Position numbers and translations under genes: made by a program
NCBI RefSeq assembly: GCF_900104265.1
Contig: NZ_FNJJ01000011.1
Location: forward strand, 1 to 64,000
Source of the DNA: Ectopseudomonas guguanensis
GTDB lineage: Bacteria > Pseudomonadota > Gammaproteobacteria > Pseudomonadales > Pseudomonadaceae
Length of the DNA stretch: 64,000 nt
Direction of reading: 5' to 3'
Shown: piece after piece, positions 1 to 9,456 of the stretch
Layout: each line of letters starts with the position of its first letter
Position numbering within the stretch: the stretch's first letter is position 1
Notes under the pieces: generated by a model
What the model saw: only the letters and a program-made list of their open reading frames with translations
The model's database searches: none
What the model was told of the DNA's origin: nothing

Positions 1-75
1 GCAAGCGATACGCACACAAACTTGCCAGTCCGGGGTCAACCCGCACTTTCCCCAAAACATGCGAAGAACCACAAG

Positions 76-98
76 ACGGCGCCTTCGGGCGCCGTTTT
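76..98 (+). terminator. Rho-independent terminator of an off-window plus-strand gene
   Basis: An 8-bp perfect stem (ACGGCGCC / GGCGCCGT) with a TTCG tetraloop is followed by TTTTC on the plus strand. The polarity of the T run means it ends a transcript entering from the left edge, converging on the minus-strand lipoprotein gene. Confidence 0.75.
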
Positions 99-106
99 CA
101 TAGGCG

Positions 107-160
107 GTTGTAGGGTGAATGCGACCTGCCAGGTCGATTGGCGGGTTTCACCCGCCCTAC
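107..160. repeat. REP-like palindromic repeat
   Basis: Two adjacent hairpins are visible: CGACCT-gcc-AGGTCG (122-136) and GGCGGGT-ttc-ACCCGCC (140-156), bracketed by GTAGGGTG and CGCCCTAC. This resembles the intergenic GTAGGGTG-type palindromes of Pseudomonas. It lies just past the 3' end of the lipoprotein gene and could also act as a transcript stabiliser or terminator for the minus-strand operon. Confidence 0.55.
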
Positions 161-164
161 GCGA

Positions 165-530
165 TCAGCGGTTCTGATACTGGCGGAACAACCCCGGTGG
201 AATGCCCGAGCTGTCGGTTGCCTTCCACGGCCCGCCAGCTTGTGGCGACCAGCTCCAGCCGCCGTCCCAGCGGTAGAAGATGCGCTCGCGGTAGTAGAGG
301 TCTTGGGCGCCTTCGACCACGTAGACACCCAATGCCGGGTTCCAGTGGCTCTTCACCCCGGGCGGCGGTGCGTAACGCGGATGCGAGGGTTGCTGGACAG
401 GCGGCAACTTGCCAGCCGGCGTACCCGGCTGCTGCGCCGGTGGCAGTCTGTCGACCGGCGCGCTCGGCTGCTGCAGTACGCAGCCACTCAGGCCAAACCC
501 GAGCAAGCAGGCCAGCAGCAGACGCTTCAC
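165..530 (-). CDS. Small outer-membrane or periplasmic lipoprotein, hypothetical
   Basis: A 121-residue protein starting with a lipoprotein signal peptide ([17 protein letters not shown]); the LSGC lipobox places the acylated cysteine at residue 17. A Pro/Gln-rich linker (about 20-60) follows, then a small domain rich in Trp and Tyr with the stretch [19 protein letters not shown]. Its ATG overlaps the ccmI stop codon (ATGA), so it is the last gene of the ccm operon and translationally coupled to it. I recognise no enzymatic family. A role in cytochrome c biogenesis is suggested only by position. Confidence 0.8.
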   Translation of the reverse strand: MKRLLLACLLGFGLSGCVLQQPSAPVDRLPPAQQPGTPAGKLPPVQQPSHPRYAPPPGVKSHWNPALGVYVVEGAQDLYYRERIFYRWDGGWSWSPQAGGPWKATDSSGIPPGLFRQYQNR

Positions 531-1738
531 TGGGCCTGCCCGTCGCGGCTGTCGATCAGCAGTGCCTGCACGTCACGGGCGGTATTGGCAACCGGGCCGG
601 TCTGGCCGGTCCACTCGCCCTGGGTAGCATTACCGGCGCGGGAAACGCGCGCCACCAGTTGCACCTGATCGAATCGGGAAATCTTCAGTTCCGGCATCAT
701 CGCATCCACATCGGACAGGCTGATCTGCGCTGGCAGGTCGGATACCTTCAGGCGTTTGACCGCCAACGGCATCGGCGGGCCACTGAGCGCGCGGGCGAAG
801 ACGAACACGGCATCGTCCGGCTGCACCTTCTGCTGTACCTCGGGCGACAGCGACACGCTGACCTCCAGAGCATGCACCTTGGCGCTCGCCTCGGCGGCAG
901 CACTGGGCTGCTCGCCTTCGCCCATCTGCTGCCGGGCACGCTCTATGCCGCCGGCGATGGCCGCGCGGGACGGGTCCTGCTCCGGCAGCACGGCGACCAG
1001 ACGCTCCCAGTAGCGCACTGCATCAGCATAGCGCTGACTTTCATAGGCGGCGATGCCGAGCAGGCCCAGGCTGGTGACCTCCTGCGGATCGGCCTGCAAC
1101 GCCTCGTCGGTGAGCCCCTGCAGTCGCTCGTTCCACTGTTTGCCTTCGGCGAAATACAGCGCCTGCGCCCATTGGCCGAGCAGCTCCGGGGCACGCCCGG
1201 CGATCTCCACGGCGCGCTCGAAGGCCTTGGCGGCATCGCCGGCACGCTCCTGCGCCATGTAGGTACGACCGAGGAAGTACCAACCTTCGGCGGAGTCCGG
1301 CTGCTGCTTGACGGTCTGCTCCAGGCGCGCGGTCATTTCCTCGATGCTCTGCGGCTGCATGGCCGCCAGCTGACGGGTCTGCTCGACCTGGTCGAGCGCG
1401 CCCCAGTGCAGGTACAGGGCCACGCCGAGTACCGGCACCAGCAACGCCGAGACCAGCGGGATCTTGCCGCCGAGCACACCGCTGCGGCGCTGCACGCCTT
1501 CGGTATCGTCGAGCAGCTCGCGCGCCGCTTCGGCGCGACCGGCCTGCATCTGCGCATCATCGAGCACACCGGCCTGGCGCTGGGCTTCCAGCTCCTGCAG
1601 GCGTTCCTGATAGAGGGTGACGTTGAGTGCGGTGCGGTCTTCTTCAGCCTGCAGCTTGCGAATGCGCAGTACCGGGATCAACAGAAACGCCAGAGCAGTC
1701 AGCAACAGCAGCCCGGCGGGCAACCAGAAATCGATCAT
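527..1738 (-). CDS. ccmI: Cytochrome c maturation protein CcmI (CycH)
   Basis: A 403-residue protein with two N-terminal membrane segments (about 5-25 and 95-112) around a cytoplasmic loop containing [13 protein letters not shown], then a large periplasmic part with TPR repeats ([21 protein letters not shown], about 145-260). This is the CcmI/CycH architecture. CcmI is the apocytochrome c chaperone that hands the CXXCH substrate to the CcmF/H haem lyase. It is the penultimate gene of the ccm operon, overlapping ccmH by four bases upstream and the lipoprotein gene downstream. Confidence 0.93.
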   Translation of the reverse strand: MIDFWLPAGLLLLTALAFLLIPVLRIRKLQAEEDRTALNVTLYQERLQELEAQRQAGVLDDAQMQAGRAEAARELLDDTEGVQRRSGVLGGKIPLVSALLVPVLGVALYLHWGALDQVEQTRQLAAMQPQSIEEMTARLEQTVKQQPDSAEGWYFLGRTYMAQERAGDAAKAFERAVEIAGRAPELLGQWAQALYFAEGKQWNERLQGLTDEALQADPQEVTSLGLLGIAAYESQRYADAVRYWERLVAVLPEQDPSRAAIAGGIERARQQMGEGEQPSAAAEASAKVHALEVSVSLSPEVQQKVQPDDAVFVFARALSGPPMPLAVKRLKVSDLPAQISLSDVDAMMPELKISRFDQVQLVARVSRAGNATQGEWTGQTGPVANTARDVQALLIDSRDGQAQ

Positions 1739-2370
1739 TGGTCTTTCTTGTCCTGAGAGGCTTGGGCGAGCAGCGCGTCGAGGCGCGCCTGCTCATCAAG
1801 GGAGAGGCCAGCGGCGGTGCGATCCTTCTGCTGACCACGGCGGCGCAGGACGATCACCCCAAGCACGCCGAAACCTATCAGCAGCAGGCCGGCCGGACCG
1901 TACCAGAGCAGCAGCGTGCGGCTGGTCAGCGGTGGCTTGTAAAGCACGAAGTCGCCATAGCGGGCAACCAGGAAGTCGATGATCTCCTCGTTGCTCTTGC
2001 CCTCTTCGAGCATGCGATAGATTTCGCCACGCAGGTCCATGGCGATCGGCGCATCGGAGTCGGCGATGTTCTGGTTCTGGCATTTCGGGCAGCGCAACTC
2101 TTCGATCAGGCTGCGATAGCGCTGGCGCTCGGCCTCGCTGGCGAACTCGAAGGTATCGATGGCGGCATGGGCGCTGGCCAACAGGCCCAGCGCCAGACCG
2201 GCGGACATCAGCAAACGTTTAGGCAGGCGCCATGAAAACGTCGCGAGCGAAGAGCAGGCAAGGCGAAAGCAGGCGAAGAAGCGGAGTTTACAAGTTGTAA
2301 ATGAGCATTTGACCGGGCTGGCGCTCCAGCCTGTTTTCAACGCAGCATGATCGAGCGCAGTAGTTTTCAT
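1735..2370 (-). CDS. ccmH: CcmH, apocytochrome c thiol reductase with altered N-terminus
   Basis: The mature domain carries the CcmH redox motif [14 protein letters not shown], followed by [17 protein letters not shown] and one C-terminal membrane helix with a basic tail ([10 protein letters not shown]). CcmH reduces apocytochrome c for haem ligation together with CcmF and CcmI. The frame is open up to the ATG at 2370 that overlaps the ccmG stop (ATGA), but the first 50 or so residues are encoded by an inverted-repeat element (2224-2378). The expected MKRLLM start reads P-K-R-L-L-M instead, so its initiator codon has been replaced. Translation either starts at 2370, giving a 211-residue protein with an N-terminal extension, or at the internal ATG near 2205 with a shortened signal peptide. 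Confidence 0.85.
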   Translation of the reverse strand: MKTTALDHAALKTGWSASPVKCSFTTCKLRFFACFRLACSSLATFSWRLPKRLLMSAGLALGLLASAHAAIDTFEFASEAERQRYRSLIEELRCPKCQNQNIADSDAPIAMDLRGEIYRMLEEGKSNEEIIDFLVARYGDFVLYKPPLTSRTLLLWYGPAGLLLIGFGVLGVIVLRRRGQQKDRTAAGLSLDEQARLDALLAQASQDKKDQ

Positions 2371-2378
2371 GGTGCCTG
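2224..2378. mobile_element. MITE-like inverted-repeat element at the ccmG/ccmH junction
   Basis: Sixteen-base ends CAGGCGCCATGAAAAC (2224-2239) and GTTTTCATGGTGCCTG (2363-2378) are inverted repeats with one mismatch. The outer bases of the right end belong to the last ccmG codons, so the true insertion boundary may be slightly inside. The interior contains the perfect palindrome TTTACAAGTTGTAAA (2287-2301) and GGCTGG-agcg-CCAGCC. No transposase is encoded, so mobilisation would be in trans. It reads through in the ccmH frame without a stop. Confidence 0.65.
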
Positions 2379-2909
2379 TGCCTCGTCGACCAGTTCTCGA
2401 TAGATCGGCGCCAGCTTCTCGCGCCAGATGCGCTCGTCGATGGCCCCGACGTACTTGTGCCGGATGATGCCCTTGGCGTCGACGAAGAAGGTTTCCGGCG
2501 CGCCATACACCCCGAGATCCAGCCCCAGACTGCCCTTGGCATCCTCGATATTGAGCTGGTAGGGGTTGTGCAGGTCACGCAGCCACTTCTGCGCCGGCTC
2601 GCGCTGATCCTTGTAGTTGATGCCATGGATCACCACACCGGCCTCGGCCAGCTTGTTCAGCACCGGATGCTCGTGACGGCAGGCCGGGCACCAGGTGGCC
2701 CAGACGTTGACCAGCGCAGGCCTGCCCTTGAGATCATCCGCACTCAGGGTGCGTTCGGGGTCATCCAGCGCCGGCAGGCTGAAAGCCGGGAACGGCTTGC
2801 CGATCAGCGCCGAGGGCAGCTCGGACGGATCGAGAAACAGGCCGCGGTAGAGAAATACGGCAATCGCCAGAAAGGCCAGCAGCGGCAACAGCAGCAGCAA
2901 ACGTCTCAT
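2367..2909 (-). CDS. ccmG: CcmG (DsbE), periplasmic thiol:disulfide oxidoreductase
   Basis: A 180-residue thioredoxin-fold protein with an N-terminal membrane anchor (residues 3-22). The active site WATWCPACRHEHP, the GVYGAPETFFVD segment with its cis-Pro, and the GINYKD stretch are the DsbE/CcmG signature. It passes reductant from CcdA/DipZ to CcmH and the apocytochrome CXXCH cysteines. Start ATG overlaps the ccmF stop; the stop overlaps the ccmH ATG. Confidence 0.95.
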   Translation of the reverse strand: MRRLLLLLPLLAFLAIAVFLYRGLFLDPSELPSALIGKPFPAFSLPALDDPERTLSADDLKGRPALVNVWATWCPACRHEHPVLNKLAEAGVVIHGINYKDQREPAQKWLRDLHNPYQLNIEDAKGSLGLDLGVYGAPETFFVDAKGIIRHKYVGAIDERIWREKLAPIYRELVDEAQAP

Positions 2910-4879
2910 GCGCTGGCCTCCTGCAAGCCCAGGGCGTCGCGCACACGGGTGCGGACCTTGATCCGGTAGCGCTTGTCGGCCGCGGCGAGGAAGCCGCCGA
3001 AGGCCATCAACAGACCGCCGAGCCAGATCCAGCGCACGAAGGGTTTGATGTGAATGCGCACGGCCCAGGCGCCCTGCTCCAGCGGCTCACCCAAGGCGAC
3101 GAACAGATCGCGAGTGAAACCGGCATCGATGCCCGCCTCGGTCATGGTCGACTGCTGCACGGTGTACAGGCGCTTCTCCGGGTGCAGCACCTTGATCTGC
3201 CGCTCACCGTCGAAGACACGTACCGTGCCCTTGTCGGAGATGAAGTTGGGGCCTTCGTGATGCACGGCGCCGTCGAACTGGAAGCGATAGCCGCCCAGTT
3301 CCACCGAATCGCCCGGCGCCATGCGCAGGTCGCGCTCGTAGCTGCCCAGGCTGGTCAGTACCACGCCCAGGGCACATACGGCGAAGCCCAGGTGCGCCGT
3401 CTGCATGCCCCAGTAGCTGCGACCGAGACTCGGCAGGCCCTTGAGCAGGCCCTTGTGGCGGGTCTTGTCGAGAATGTCGCGCACGCCGCCGAGGACCACC
3501 CAGAACGCCAGCAGGCAGACGGCCAGCACCGCCCAGTGGAAATCGCCATGCAGGAAGGTGGCGGCAACCGCCAGCACCACGCTGGCCACCAGCACCGGCG
3601 TCAGCATGCTGCCCAGCCACTTAAGCGGGGTGTCCTTCCAGCGCACCAGCACGCCGACGCTGATCACCGCCATCAGCAGCGCCATCAGCGGCAGGAACAG
3701 CGCGTTGAAGTAAGGCGGACCGACCGACAGCTTGGCGCCAGTCAGGGCATCGAGCACCAGCGGGTAGAGGGTGCCAAGCAGGATCATCGCCGCCGACACC
3801 ACCAGCACGATGTTGTTGACCAGCAGCAGGGTCTCACGCGACCACAGGCCAAAGCCGACCTGGCTCTTGACCACCGGTGCGCGCACGGCGAACAGCGCCA
3901 GCGAACCGCCGACCACCACCAGCAGGAAGGCGAGGATGAACACGCCGCGCTCCGGGTCGGTGGCGAAGGCATGCACCGAGGTGAGTACGCCGGAACGCAC
4001 CAGGAAGGTCCCCAGCAGGCTGAGGGAGAAGGCGGCGATAGCCAGCAGCACGGTCCAGCTCTTGAACACGCCACGCTTCTCGGTCACGGCCAGCGAGTGG
4101 ATCAAGGCGGTGCCCACCAGCCAGGGCATGAAGGAGGCGTTCTCCACCGGGTCCCAGAACCACCAGCCACCCCAGCCCAGTTCGTAGTACGCCCACCAGG
4201 AACCGAGGGCGATACCGATGCCGAGGAAGGCCCAGGCGACGATGGTCCACGGCCGCGACCAGCGCGCCCAGGCGGCGTCCAGCTTGCCGCCGAGCAGCGC
4301 GGCGATGGCGAAGGCGAAGGCCACCGAGAAGCCGACGTAGCCCATGTACAGCATCGGCGGATGGACGATCAGGCCGAAGTCCTGCAGCAGCGGGTTGAGG
4401 TCGCGGCCGTCGACAGGCGAGTTCGGCAGCAGACGCTCGAAGGGGTTGGAGGTGACGATCAGAAACAGCAGGAAGCCGACGCTGATCATGCCCATCACCG
4501 CCAGCACACGGGCGAGCATCTCTTCCGGCAGGTGGCGCGAGAAGATCGCCACGGCGAAGGTCCAGCCGGCCAGGATCAATGCCCACAGCAGCAGCGAGCC
4601 CTCGTGGGCACCCCATACCGCGCTGAACTTGTAGTACCAGGGCAGCGCCGTGTTGGAGTTGTTGGCCACGTAGGCGACGGAGAAGTCGTCGACCATGAAG
4701 GCGTAGGTCAGGCAGATGAAGGAGAACAACAGGAAGGCGAACTGACCCCAGGCGGCCGGCTGCGCCAGGCTCATCCACTGGTGGTCACCGCGCCAGGCGC
4801 CGACCAGCGGCAGTGTGGCCTGTACCAGGCACAGGCACAGCGCCAGGATCATCGCCAGATGGCCAAGCTCGGGGATCAT
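2906..4879 (-). CDS. ccmF: CcmF, cytochrome c haem lyase subunit
   Basis: A 657-residue polytopic inner-membrane protein of normal family length. The WWD haem-handling motif is clear ([19 protein letters not shown], about 225-245), as is the typical N-terminus [14 protein letters not shown]. CcmF takes haem from holo-CcmE and attaches it to apocytochrome c. Neighbouring genes overlap by four bases on both sides (ccmE upstream, ccmG downstream), indicating coupled translation. Confidence 0.97.
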   Translation of the reverse strand: MIPELGHLAMILALCLCLVQATLPLVGAWRGDHQWMSLAQPAAWGQFAFLLFSFICLTYAFMVDDFSVAYVANNSNTALPWYYKFSAVWGAHEGSLLLWALILAGWTFAVAIFSRHLPEEMLARVLAVMGMISVGFLLFLIVTSNPFERLLPNSPVDGRDLNPLLQDFGLIVHPPMLYMGYVGFSVAFAFAIAALLGGKLDAAWARWSRPWTIVAWAFLGIGIALGSWWAYYELGWGGWWFWDPVENASFMPWLVGTALIHSLAVTEKRGVFKSWTVLLAIAAFSLSLLGTFLVRSGVLTSVHAFATDPERGVFILAFLLVVVGGSLALFAVRAPVVKSQVGFGLWSRETLLLVNNIVLVVSAAMILLGTLYPLVLDALTGAKLSVGPPYFNALFLPLMALLMAVISVGVLVRWKDTPLKWLGSMLTPVLVASVVLAVAATFLHGDFHWAVLAVCLLAFWVVLGGVRDILDKTRHKGLLKGLPSLGRSYWGMQTAHLGFAVCALGVVLTSLGSYERDLRMAPGDSVELGGYRFQFDGAVHHEGPNFISDKGTVRVFDGERQIKVLHPEKRLYTVQQSTMTEAGIDAGFTRDLFVALGEPLEQGAWAVRIHIKPFVRWIWLGGLLMAFGGFLAAADKRYRIKVRTRVRDALGLQEASA

Positions 4880-5364
4880 TGCGCACTCTCCTGCTGATAG
4901 CCCTGTTTGGCGGCTTTGGCCTCATTGTGCTTCTGCATCATTCCGCTCTTTTCCAGCGCCTGCATGACTTCAGGCGGCATGTAGTTCTCGTCGTGCTTGG
5001 CCAGTACCTCGTCGGCCACCAGCACGCCCTGCTCATTGACCCTCCCAAGCGCGACGATGCCCTGCCCCTCGCGGAACAGATCCGGGAGGATGCCGCTGTA
5101 GCGGATGGTCACGCCGTGGGCGCCGTCGGTGACGACGAAATCCACTTCCAGCGAATCGGGCGAACGCTTGACCGAGCCCTCTTCCACCAGACCGCCGGCG
5201 CGAATGCGCGTGCCTTCCGGGGCCTCGCCATTGGCGATCTGGCTCGGGGTGTAGAACAGGTTGATGTTCTCCTGCAGCGCGGTCAGCGCCAGGGCGACGG
5301 CGATGCTGACGCCGCAGAGGATGGCCAGGACGATGTACAGGCGTTTCTTGCGAACCGGATTCAC
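4876..5364 (-). CDS. ccmE: CcmE, periplasmic haem chaperone
   Basis: A 162-residue protein with a single N-terminal membrane anchor ([21 protein letters not shown]) and an OB-fold domain. The covalent haem-binding histidine sits in [13 protein letters not shown] (about 124-136). It receives haem from the CcmABCD complex and delivers it to CcmF. The ORF overlaps ccmD and ccmF by four bases each. Confidence 0.96.
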   Translation of the reverse strand: MNPVRKKRLYIVLAILCGVSIAVALALTALQENINLFYTPSQIANGEAPEGTRIRAGGLVEEGSVKRSPDSLEVDFVVTDGAHGVTIRYSGILPDLFREGQGIVALGRVNEQGVLVADEVLAKHDENYMPPEVMQALEKSGMMQKHNEAKAAKQGYQQESAQ

Positions 5365-5537
5365 TTCGACTTCTCCCGGCGCAAACGGCGCGCCTCGTCT
5401 TGCAGGTAACGGCGGCGCGCCAGGATCGGCAGCACCACATTCAACGCCAGGATCGCCAGGCTGATGCCGTAGGCGCTCCAGACGTAGGCGCCATGGGTGC
5501 CCATGGCGAGAAATTCGGAAAAGGACGAGAAGCTCAT
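5361..5537 (-). CDS. ccmD: CcmD, small membrane haem-exporter accessory protein
   Basis: A 58-residue protein [20 protein letters not shown]... with one membrane helix and a basic, charged C-terminus ([16 protein letters not shown]), as in CcmD. It helps release holo-CcmE from CcmABC. The start at 5537 overlaps the ccmC stop (ATGA); an in-frame upstream extension lies inside ccmC and is not used. Confidence 0.92.
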   Translation of the reverse strand: MSFSSFSEFLAMGTHGAYVWSAYGISLAILALNVVLPILARRRYLQDEARRLRREKSK

Positions 5538-6289
5538 GCCTTGCCCTCCACCAGGTTCTGCACTTTGGCTTTCACCCAGCTGCTGCGCGCTTCGCGCTTG
5601 AGTACTTCCAGACGCATGCGGTACAGCAGCACGGCCCCGAAGAAGCAGTAGAAGCCCAGCACCGCCAGCAGCAGCGGCAGCCACATTTCCACCGGCATGG
5701 CCGGCTTCTCGGTGATCTTGAAGGTGGCGGTCTGGTGCAGCGAGTTCCACCACTCCACCGAGTACTTGATGATCGGGATATTGACCACGCCGACGATGGC
5801 CAGCACGGCGCAGGCCTTGGCGGCGCTGTCGCGGTTGCTGATGGCGTTGCCCAGGGCGATGACGCCGAAATAGAGGAACAGCAGGATCAGCATCGAGGTC
5901 AGGCGCGCGTCCCAGACCCAGTAGGTGCCCCAGGTCGGCTTGCCCCAGATGGCGCCGGTGAGCAGCGCGATGGCGGTCATCCAGGCGCCGATGGGCGCGG
6001 CCTGCTGCAGGGCGACGTCGGCCAGTTTCATCTTCCAGACCAGGCCGACCAGGCCGGCGATGGCGAGTGTCACGTAGATGGACTGGGCGAGGAACGCCGC
6101 AGGAACGTGGATGTAGATGATGCGAAAGCTGTTGCCCTGCTGGTAGTCCGGCGGTGCGAAGGCCAGGCCCCAGACCAGGCCGGCGACGATCAGCAACACG
6201 GCAGCGATGCTGAGCCAGGGCAGCCAGCGGCCGCTCATCTCATAGAACCACTTGGGCGAACCCCATTTGTGAAACCACGTCCAGTTCAT
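5534..6289 (-). CDS. ccmC: CcmC, haem-handling membrane protein
   Basis: A 251-residue polytopic protein. The tryptophan-rich motif [18 protein letters not shown] (about 113-130) is diagnostic of the haem-handling family, and [12 protein letters not shown] precedes it. CcmC loads haem onto CcmE. An inverted repeat separates it from ccmB, so these two genes are not overlapped as the others are. Confidence 0.96.
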   Translation of the reverse strand: MNWTWFHKWGSPKWFYEMSGRWLPWLSIAAVLLIVAGLVWGLAFAPPDYQQGNSFRIIYIHVPAAFLAQSIYVTLAIAGLVGLVWKMKLADVALQQAAPIGAWMTAIALLTGAIWGKPTWGTYWVWDARLTSMLILLFLYFGVIALGNAISNRDSAAKACAVLAIVGVVNIPIIKYSVEWWNSLHQTATFKITEKPAMPVEMWLPLLLAVLGFYCFFGAVLLYRMRLEVLKREARSSWVKAKVQNLVEGKA

Positions 6290-6312
6290 TCAGTCGACTC
6301 ATCATCTACTAC

Positions 6313-6370
6313 GTAGCCCGGATGCAATCCGGGGAGGCTATCGAGAACTCCCGGATTGCATCCGGGCTAC
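6313..6370. repeat. REP-like palindrome between ccmB and ccmC
   Basis: Two perfectly complementary 21-base arms (6313-6333 and 6350-6370), beginning GTAGCCCGGATGCAATCC, surround a 16-base loop. It belongs to the GTAGCCCGGATGC-type intergenic palindromes seen in Pseudomonas. It lies inside the ccm transcript, where such a stem could alter mRNA stability or readthrough. Confidence 0.75.
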
Positions 6371-6384
6371 ATCACGGTTCGTTC

Positions 6385-7056
6385 TTATTCGCCGACGCTG
6401 ATGGTCAGGCCGGCGGCAATCGCAAAAGGTGTCAGGGTCACCGCCAGGGCGGTGAGGCTGGCCAGCCACAACAGGTGACCGCTAGCCGGCAGTCCTTGCA
6501 GGGCCGCCTGCAACGCCCCGCTGCCAAGAATCAGCACCGGGATGTACAGCGGCAGGATCAGCAGCGCCAGCAGCAGGCCGCCGCGCTTGAGACCAACGGT
6601 GAGCGCCGCGCCCACCGCGCCGAGCAGGCTCAGCACCGGGGTGCCGAGCAGCAGGGAAATCAGCAGTACCGGCAGGCAACGCCCAGGCAGACCGAGCATC
6701 AGCGCCAGCACGGGCGCCAGCAAAACCAGCGCCAGACCGCTGAAAAGCCAGTGTGCCAGCACCTTGGCCAACACCAGAAGAGGCAGGGGGTGCGACGAAA
6801 GGACCCACTGCTCCAGCGAGCCGTCCTCGAAATCACTGCGAAAAAGCCCGTCCAGCGAGAGCAGCACGGCCAAAAGCGCTGCCACCCACACCAGGCCTGG
6901 GGAAAGGGTTTGCAACAATTGCGTCTCCGGCCCCACTGCCAGCGGGAACAGGGCGATGACGATGGCGAAGAACACCAGCGGGTTGGCCAGGTCGGACGGG
7001 CGGCGAGCGAGCAGACGCATCTCGCGCGACAGCAGCTGGGTAAAGACGTTGCTCAT
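6385..7056 (-). CDS. ccmB: CcmB, ABC transporter membrane subunit
   Basis: A 223-residue protein with about six hydrophobic helices. Recognisable family features are the N-terminus [26 protein letters not shown] and [12 protein letters not shown]. It forms the transmembrane half of CcmAB, whose ATPase drives release of holo-CcmE from CcmC/D. Its ATG overlaps the ccmA stop. Confidence 0.95.
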   Translation of the reverse strand: MSNVFTQLLSREMRLLARRPSDLANPLVFFAIVIALFPLAVGPETQLLQTLSPGLVWVAALLAVLLSLDGLFRSDFEDGSLEQWVLSSHPLPLLVLAKVLAHWLFSGLALVLLAPVLALMLGLPGRCLPVLLISLLLGTPVLSLLGAVGAALTVGLKRGGLLLALLILPLYIPVLILGSGALQAALQGLPASGHLLWLASLTALAVTLTPFAIAAGLTISVGE

Positions 7057-7697
7057 GCGGCGTACTGCCCCAGATCCAGATCGCGATAGGTGGCCGGCTT
7101 GTGCTGCAGGCTGTGGTGGGTGGTCAGCACCACCACGCCGCCGCGCTCGCAGTGGCCGGCCAGGTGCGCTTCGAGTTGCGCCACGCCGCTCTTGTCCAGC
7201 GCGGTGAAGGGCTCATCGAGCACCCACAACGGCGGCGTGTCTTCCAGATACAGGCGCGCCAGGGCCACCCGGCGTTGTTGACCGGCGGACAGGGTGTGAC
7301 AGGGAACGTCCTCGAAACCGCGCAGGCCGACCGCTTCCAGCGCGTGCCAGATGGCCTCGCGGCTGGCCGGACGATGCAGGGCGCAGAGCCAGGCGAGGTT
7401 CTCCTCGGCGGTCAGCAGCCCCTTGATGCCGGCGGCATGGCCGATCCACAGCAGGTCATGGGCCAGTTCGCTGCGCTGCTCGGCCAACGGCCGGCCCTGC
7501 AGCAGAATGTCGCCGGCAGTGGGCTGACGCAGCCCGGCGAGCAGACGCAGCAGGCTGGTCTTGCCGCTGCCGTTGGGACCGCTGATCTGCAACATGTCAC
7601 CCGGCTGCAAGGCGAAATGCAGCTGCTCGAAAAGCATGCGCCAGTCCCGCTCACAGCTGAGCGCCACGGCTTCGAGAAGGGGAACGGGACGGGTCAT
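7053..7697 (-). CDS. ccmA: CcmA, ABC transporter ATP-binding subunit
   Basis: A 214-residue ABC ATPase: Walker [20 protein letters not shown] (about 38-56), signature [14 protein letters not shown] and Walker [12 protein letters not shown]. First gene of the ccm operon; energises release of holo-CcmE. A candidate sigma-70 promoter lies about 85 bases upstream. Confidence 0.96.
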   Translation of the reverse strand: MTRPVPLLEAVALSCERDWRMLFEQLHFALQPGDMLQISGPNGSGKTSLLRLLAGLRQPTAGDILLQGRPLAEQRSELAHDLLWIGHAAGIKGLLTAEENLAWLCALHRPASREAIWHALEAVGLRGFEDVPCHTLSAGQQRRVALARLYLEDTPPLWVLDEPFTALDKSGVAQLEAHLAGHCERGGVVVLTTHHSLQHKPATYRDLDLGQYAA

Positions 7698-7779
7698 CGA
7701 TACCTGGCAGGGTTAAAGTCGACGGTGCTCCGGCCGCTATACTGAAGCGTGCCGGAAGTGTGGTGCGCAGCGGGCCGGC

Positions 7780-7785
7780 ATTATA
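7780..7785 (-). promoter_or_regulatory. Candidate -10 box of the ccm operon promoter
   Basis: On the minus strand the sequence TATAAT lies about 83 bases upstream of the ccmA ATG. No good TTGACA-like -35 is visible at 16-18 bases, so this is a tentative assignment. The region is shared with the divergent fliK-like gene. Confidence 0.4.
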
Positions 7786-7836
7786 CATGGCGCGTCACTG
7801 TCCCCGCAGTCAGCATTTTCGACAGGTTGTTAATCG

Positions 7837-7893
7837 CGTAGGGTGTGCCATACGCAGCAGCAGTCGAAACCGGTGCGCATGGCGCACCCTACG
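7837..7893. repeat. REP-like palindrome in the divergent ccmA / fliK-like region
   Basis: Arms CGTAGGGTGTGCCATACGC (7837-7855) and GCGCATGGCGCACCCTACG (7875-7893) are inverted repeats matching at 17 of 19 positions. The element contributes an in-frame ATG upstream of the fliK-like gene that is unlikely to be its true start. Confidence 0.65.
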
Positions 7894-7926
7894 GCCCCTT
7901 CAAAGGACGGAGCCCAACCCAAGCCC

Positions 7927-9456
7927 ATGAGCGAAATCAGCAGCCCACGCCCGCTTCCTCCCTCCGCCGCGGTGATCCGCCCCAGCGCAAGCGCAGCGGA
8001 CCTGGCCGTGCGACTGTTACAGCCGCTGGAAGGCATGCTGGCAGCCGGCGAAAGCGCCAAGGCTGAAGTGGTGGCGATTCGCGAGCAGGCGCAGAGTTTT
8101 CAGCTGCTGCTCAAACTCACCCTCGACGGCGGTCGGCAGGCCACCCTGCAGGCGGAAAGTTCCAGGCCGCTGGCCCAGGGCAGCGCTCTGGTGGTCACCG
8201 CCCTGTCGGACACCCGCCTGGCAGTGCTCCTGCAGGCCGGCGGCGACAAACCGCTGACCAGCCTCGATCTGCAGCAGCTGCCGCCCGGCACCCTGGTCCA
8301 GGGCAAGGTCGTCAGCCGCGACGTTTTGCCGCCGCTGGGCGCGCAGACGGTGTATCGCCTGGTGGTCAACCTGCTCAATACGCCCCTTGCCGGCAGCCAG
8401 CTGGCGCTCGACAGTCCCATGCCGCTGCCGCTGGGCAGCCTGCTCAGCGCCCAGGTACAGGGCAGCCAGAGTCTCGCCTTCCTGCCCCTCAGCGGCCGTC
8501 TCGACCAACTGGTACTGGGCCAGCAGCTAGCCGCCCAGCAGAATCGCCAGGCTTCGCTGGAGGGGCTGTTCAAGGGCCTGCAGAACCTGAGCGGTGGCGA
8601 CGAGGCACTGCGCGGCAGCATCGACAAGCTGCTCGGCGCCCTGCCCGACAGCGCCCAGCTGAGCACCGCCAAGGGCCTGGCGCAGGCTCTGGAAAGCAGC
8701 GGCGTACTGCTCGAAGCCAAGCTGCTGCAGGGCCAGACCGGTGCCCTGGCGCAGGACCTGAAAGCCAACCTGCTGCGCCTGATCGCCCAACTGATGCCGC
8801 AACTGCCAGGGGGCGCCGGCGCCCTCGCCGGCCTGCACAACGCACTCAACCAGAACCTGCCCAACCTGGCCCGGCAACTACTCGGCGTGAACGCGGCCGG
8901 CTCGTCGCGCCAGCAGGCCCTGACCTTTCCCCTGCCCTCGCGCCTGCTGCAGAACATGGATGGCGAAGCCGACCTGGAAACCCTGCTGAAACTCGCCGCA
9001 GCGGCCGTTTCGAGGCTGCAGACCCACCAGTTGTCGAGCCTGGCGCAAACCCAGGTGGACGCCAACGGCAATCTGCTGACCACCTGGCAGCTGGAGCTGC
9101 CCATGCGTCACCAGCAGGACGTGATCCCGCTGCAAGTCAAGCTGCAGCGCGAAGATGGCGGCAAGGCGGAAAAGGCGGAACAGAAGGAAACGCTCTGGCG
9201 CGTGGAACTGGCCTTCGAGCTCGATCACCTCGGCCCGCTGCAGGTGCGCGCGCAACTGCTGCGCGGCAGCCTGTCCAGCCAGCTGTGGGCCGAACGCGCC
9301 GACACCACCGCCCTGATCAACGCCGAGCTGGGCCACCTGCGAGAACGCCTGCAGGCAGCAGGGCTTGAGGTCGGTGAACTGGCCTGCAGCCAGGGCATGC
9401 CGCCACAGGGGCCGAAGACCTCACTGGAACAGCGCTGGGTGGATGAAACCGCATGA
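7927..9456 (+). CDS. FliK-like hook-length control domain protein
   Basis: A 509-residue protein that is Leu/Gln/Ala-rich. Its last 130 residues (ELAFELDHLGPLQVRAQLL ... LRERLQAAGLEVGELACSQG) look like the FliK C-terminal Flg_hook domain, which contacts FlhB. I chose the ATG at 7927, which gives MSEISSPRP and has GGACGGAG upstream, because an earlier in-frame ATG (7843) lies in a REP-like repeat. The stop overlaps the next gene (ATGA), coupling it to an FlhB-C-like protein. It is distinct from the canonical fliK in this window. A second export-specificity ruler is plausible; function is inferred. Confidence 0.8.
   Translation: MSEISSPRPLPPSAAVIRPSASAADLAVRLLQPLEGMLAAGESAKAEVVAIREQAQSFQLLLKLTLDGGRQATLQAESSRPLAQGSALVVTALSDTRLAVLLQAGGDKPLTSLDLQQLPPGTLVQGKVVSRDVLPPLGAQTVYRLVVNLLNTPLAGSQLALDSPMPLPLGSLLSAQVQGSQSLAFLPLSGRLDQLVLGQQLAAQQNRQASLEGLFKGLQNLSGGDEALRGSIDKLLGALPDSAQLSTAKGLAQALESSGVLLEAKLLQGQTGALAQDLKANLLRLIAQLMPQLPGGAGALAGLHNALNQNLPNLARQLLGVNAAGSSRQQALTFPLPSRLLQNMDGEADLETLLKLAAAAVSRLQTHQLSSLAQTQVDANGNLLTTWQLELPMRHQQDVIPLQVKLQREDGGKAEKAEQKETLWRVELAFELDHLGPLQVRAQLLRGSLSSQLWAERADTTALINAELGHLRERLQAAGLEVGELACSQGMPPQGPKTSLEQRWVDETA

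Noticed and set aside
1..75. Possible tRNA or small RNA at the left edge
   Set aside because: No cloverleaf or CCA end could be drawn; only the terminator at 76-98 is convincing.
3050..4897. Long plus-strand frame (615 codons) antisense to ccmF
   Set aside because: His/Gln/Arg-rich nonsense opposite a highly conserved gene; typical GC-rich shadow.
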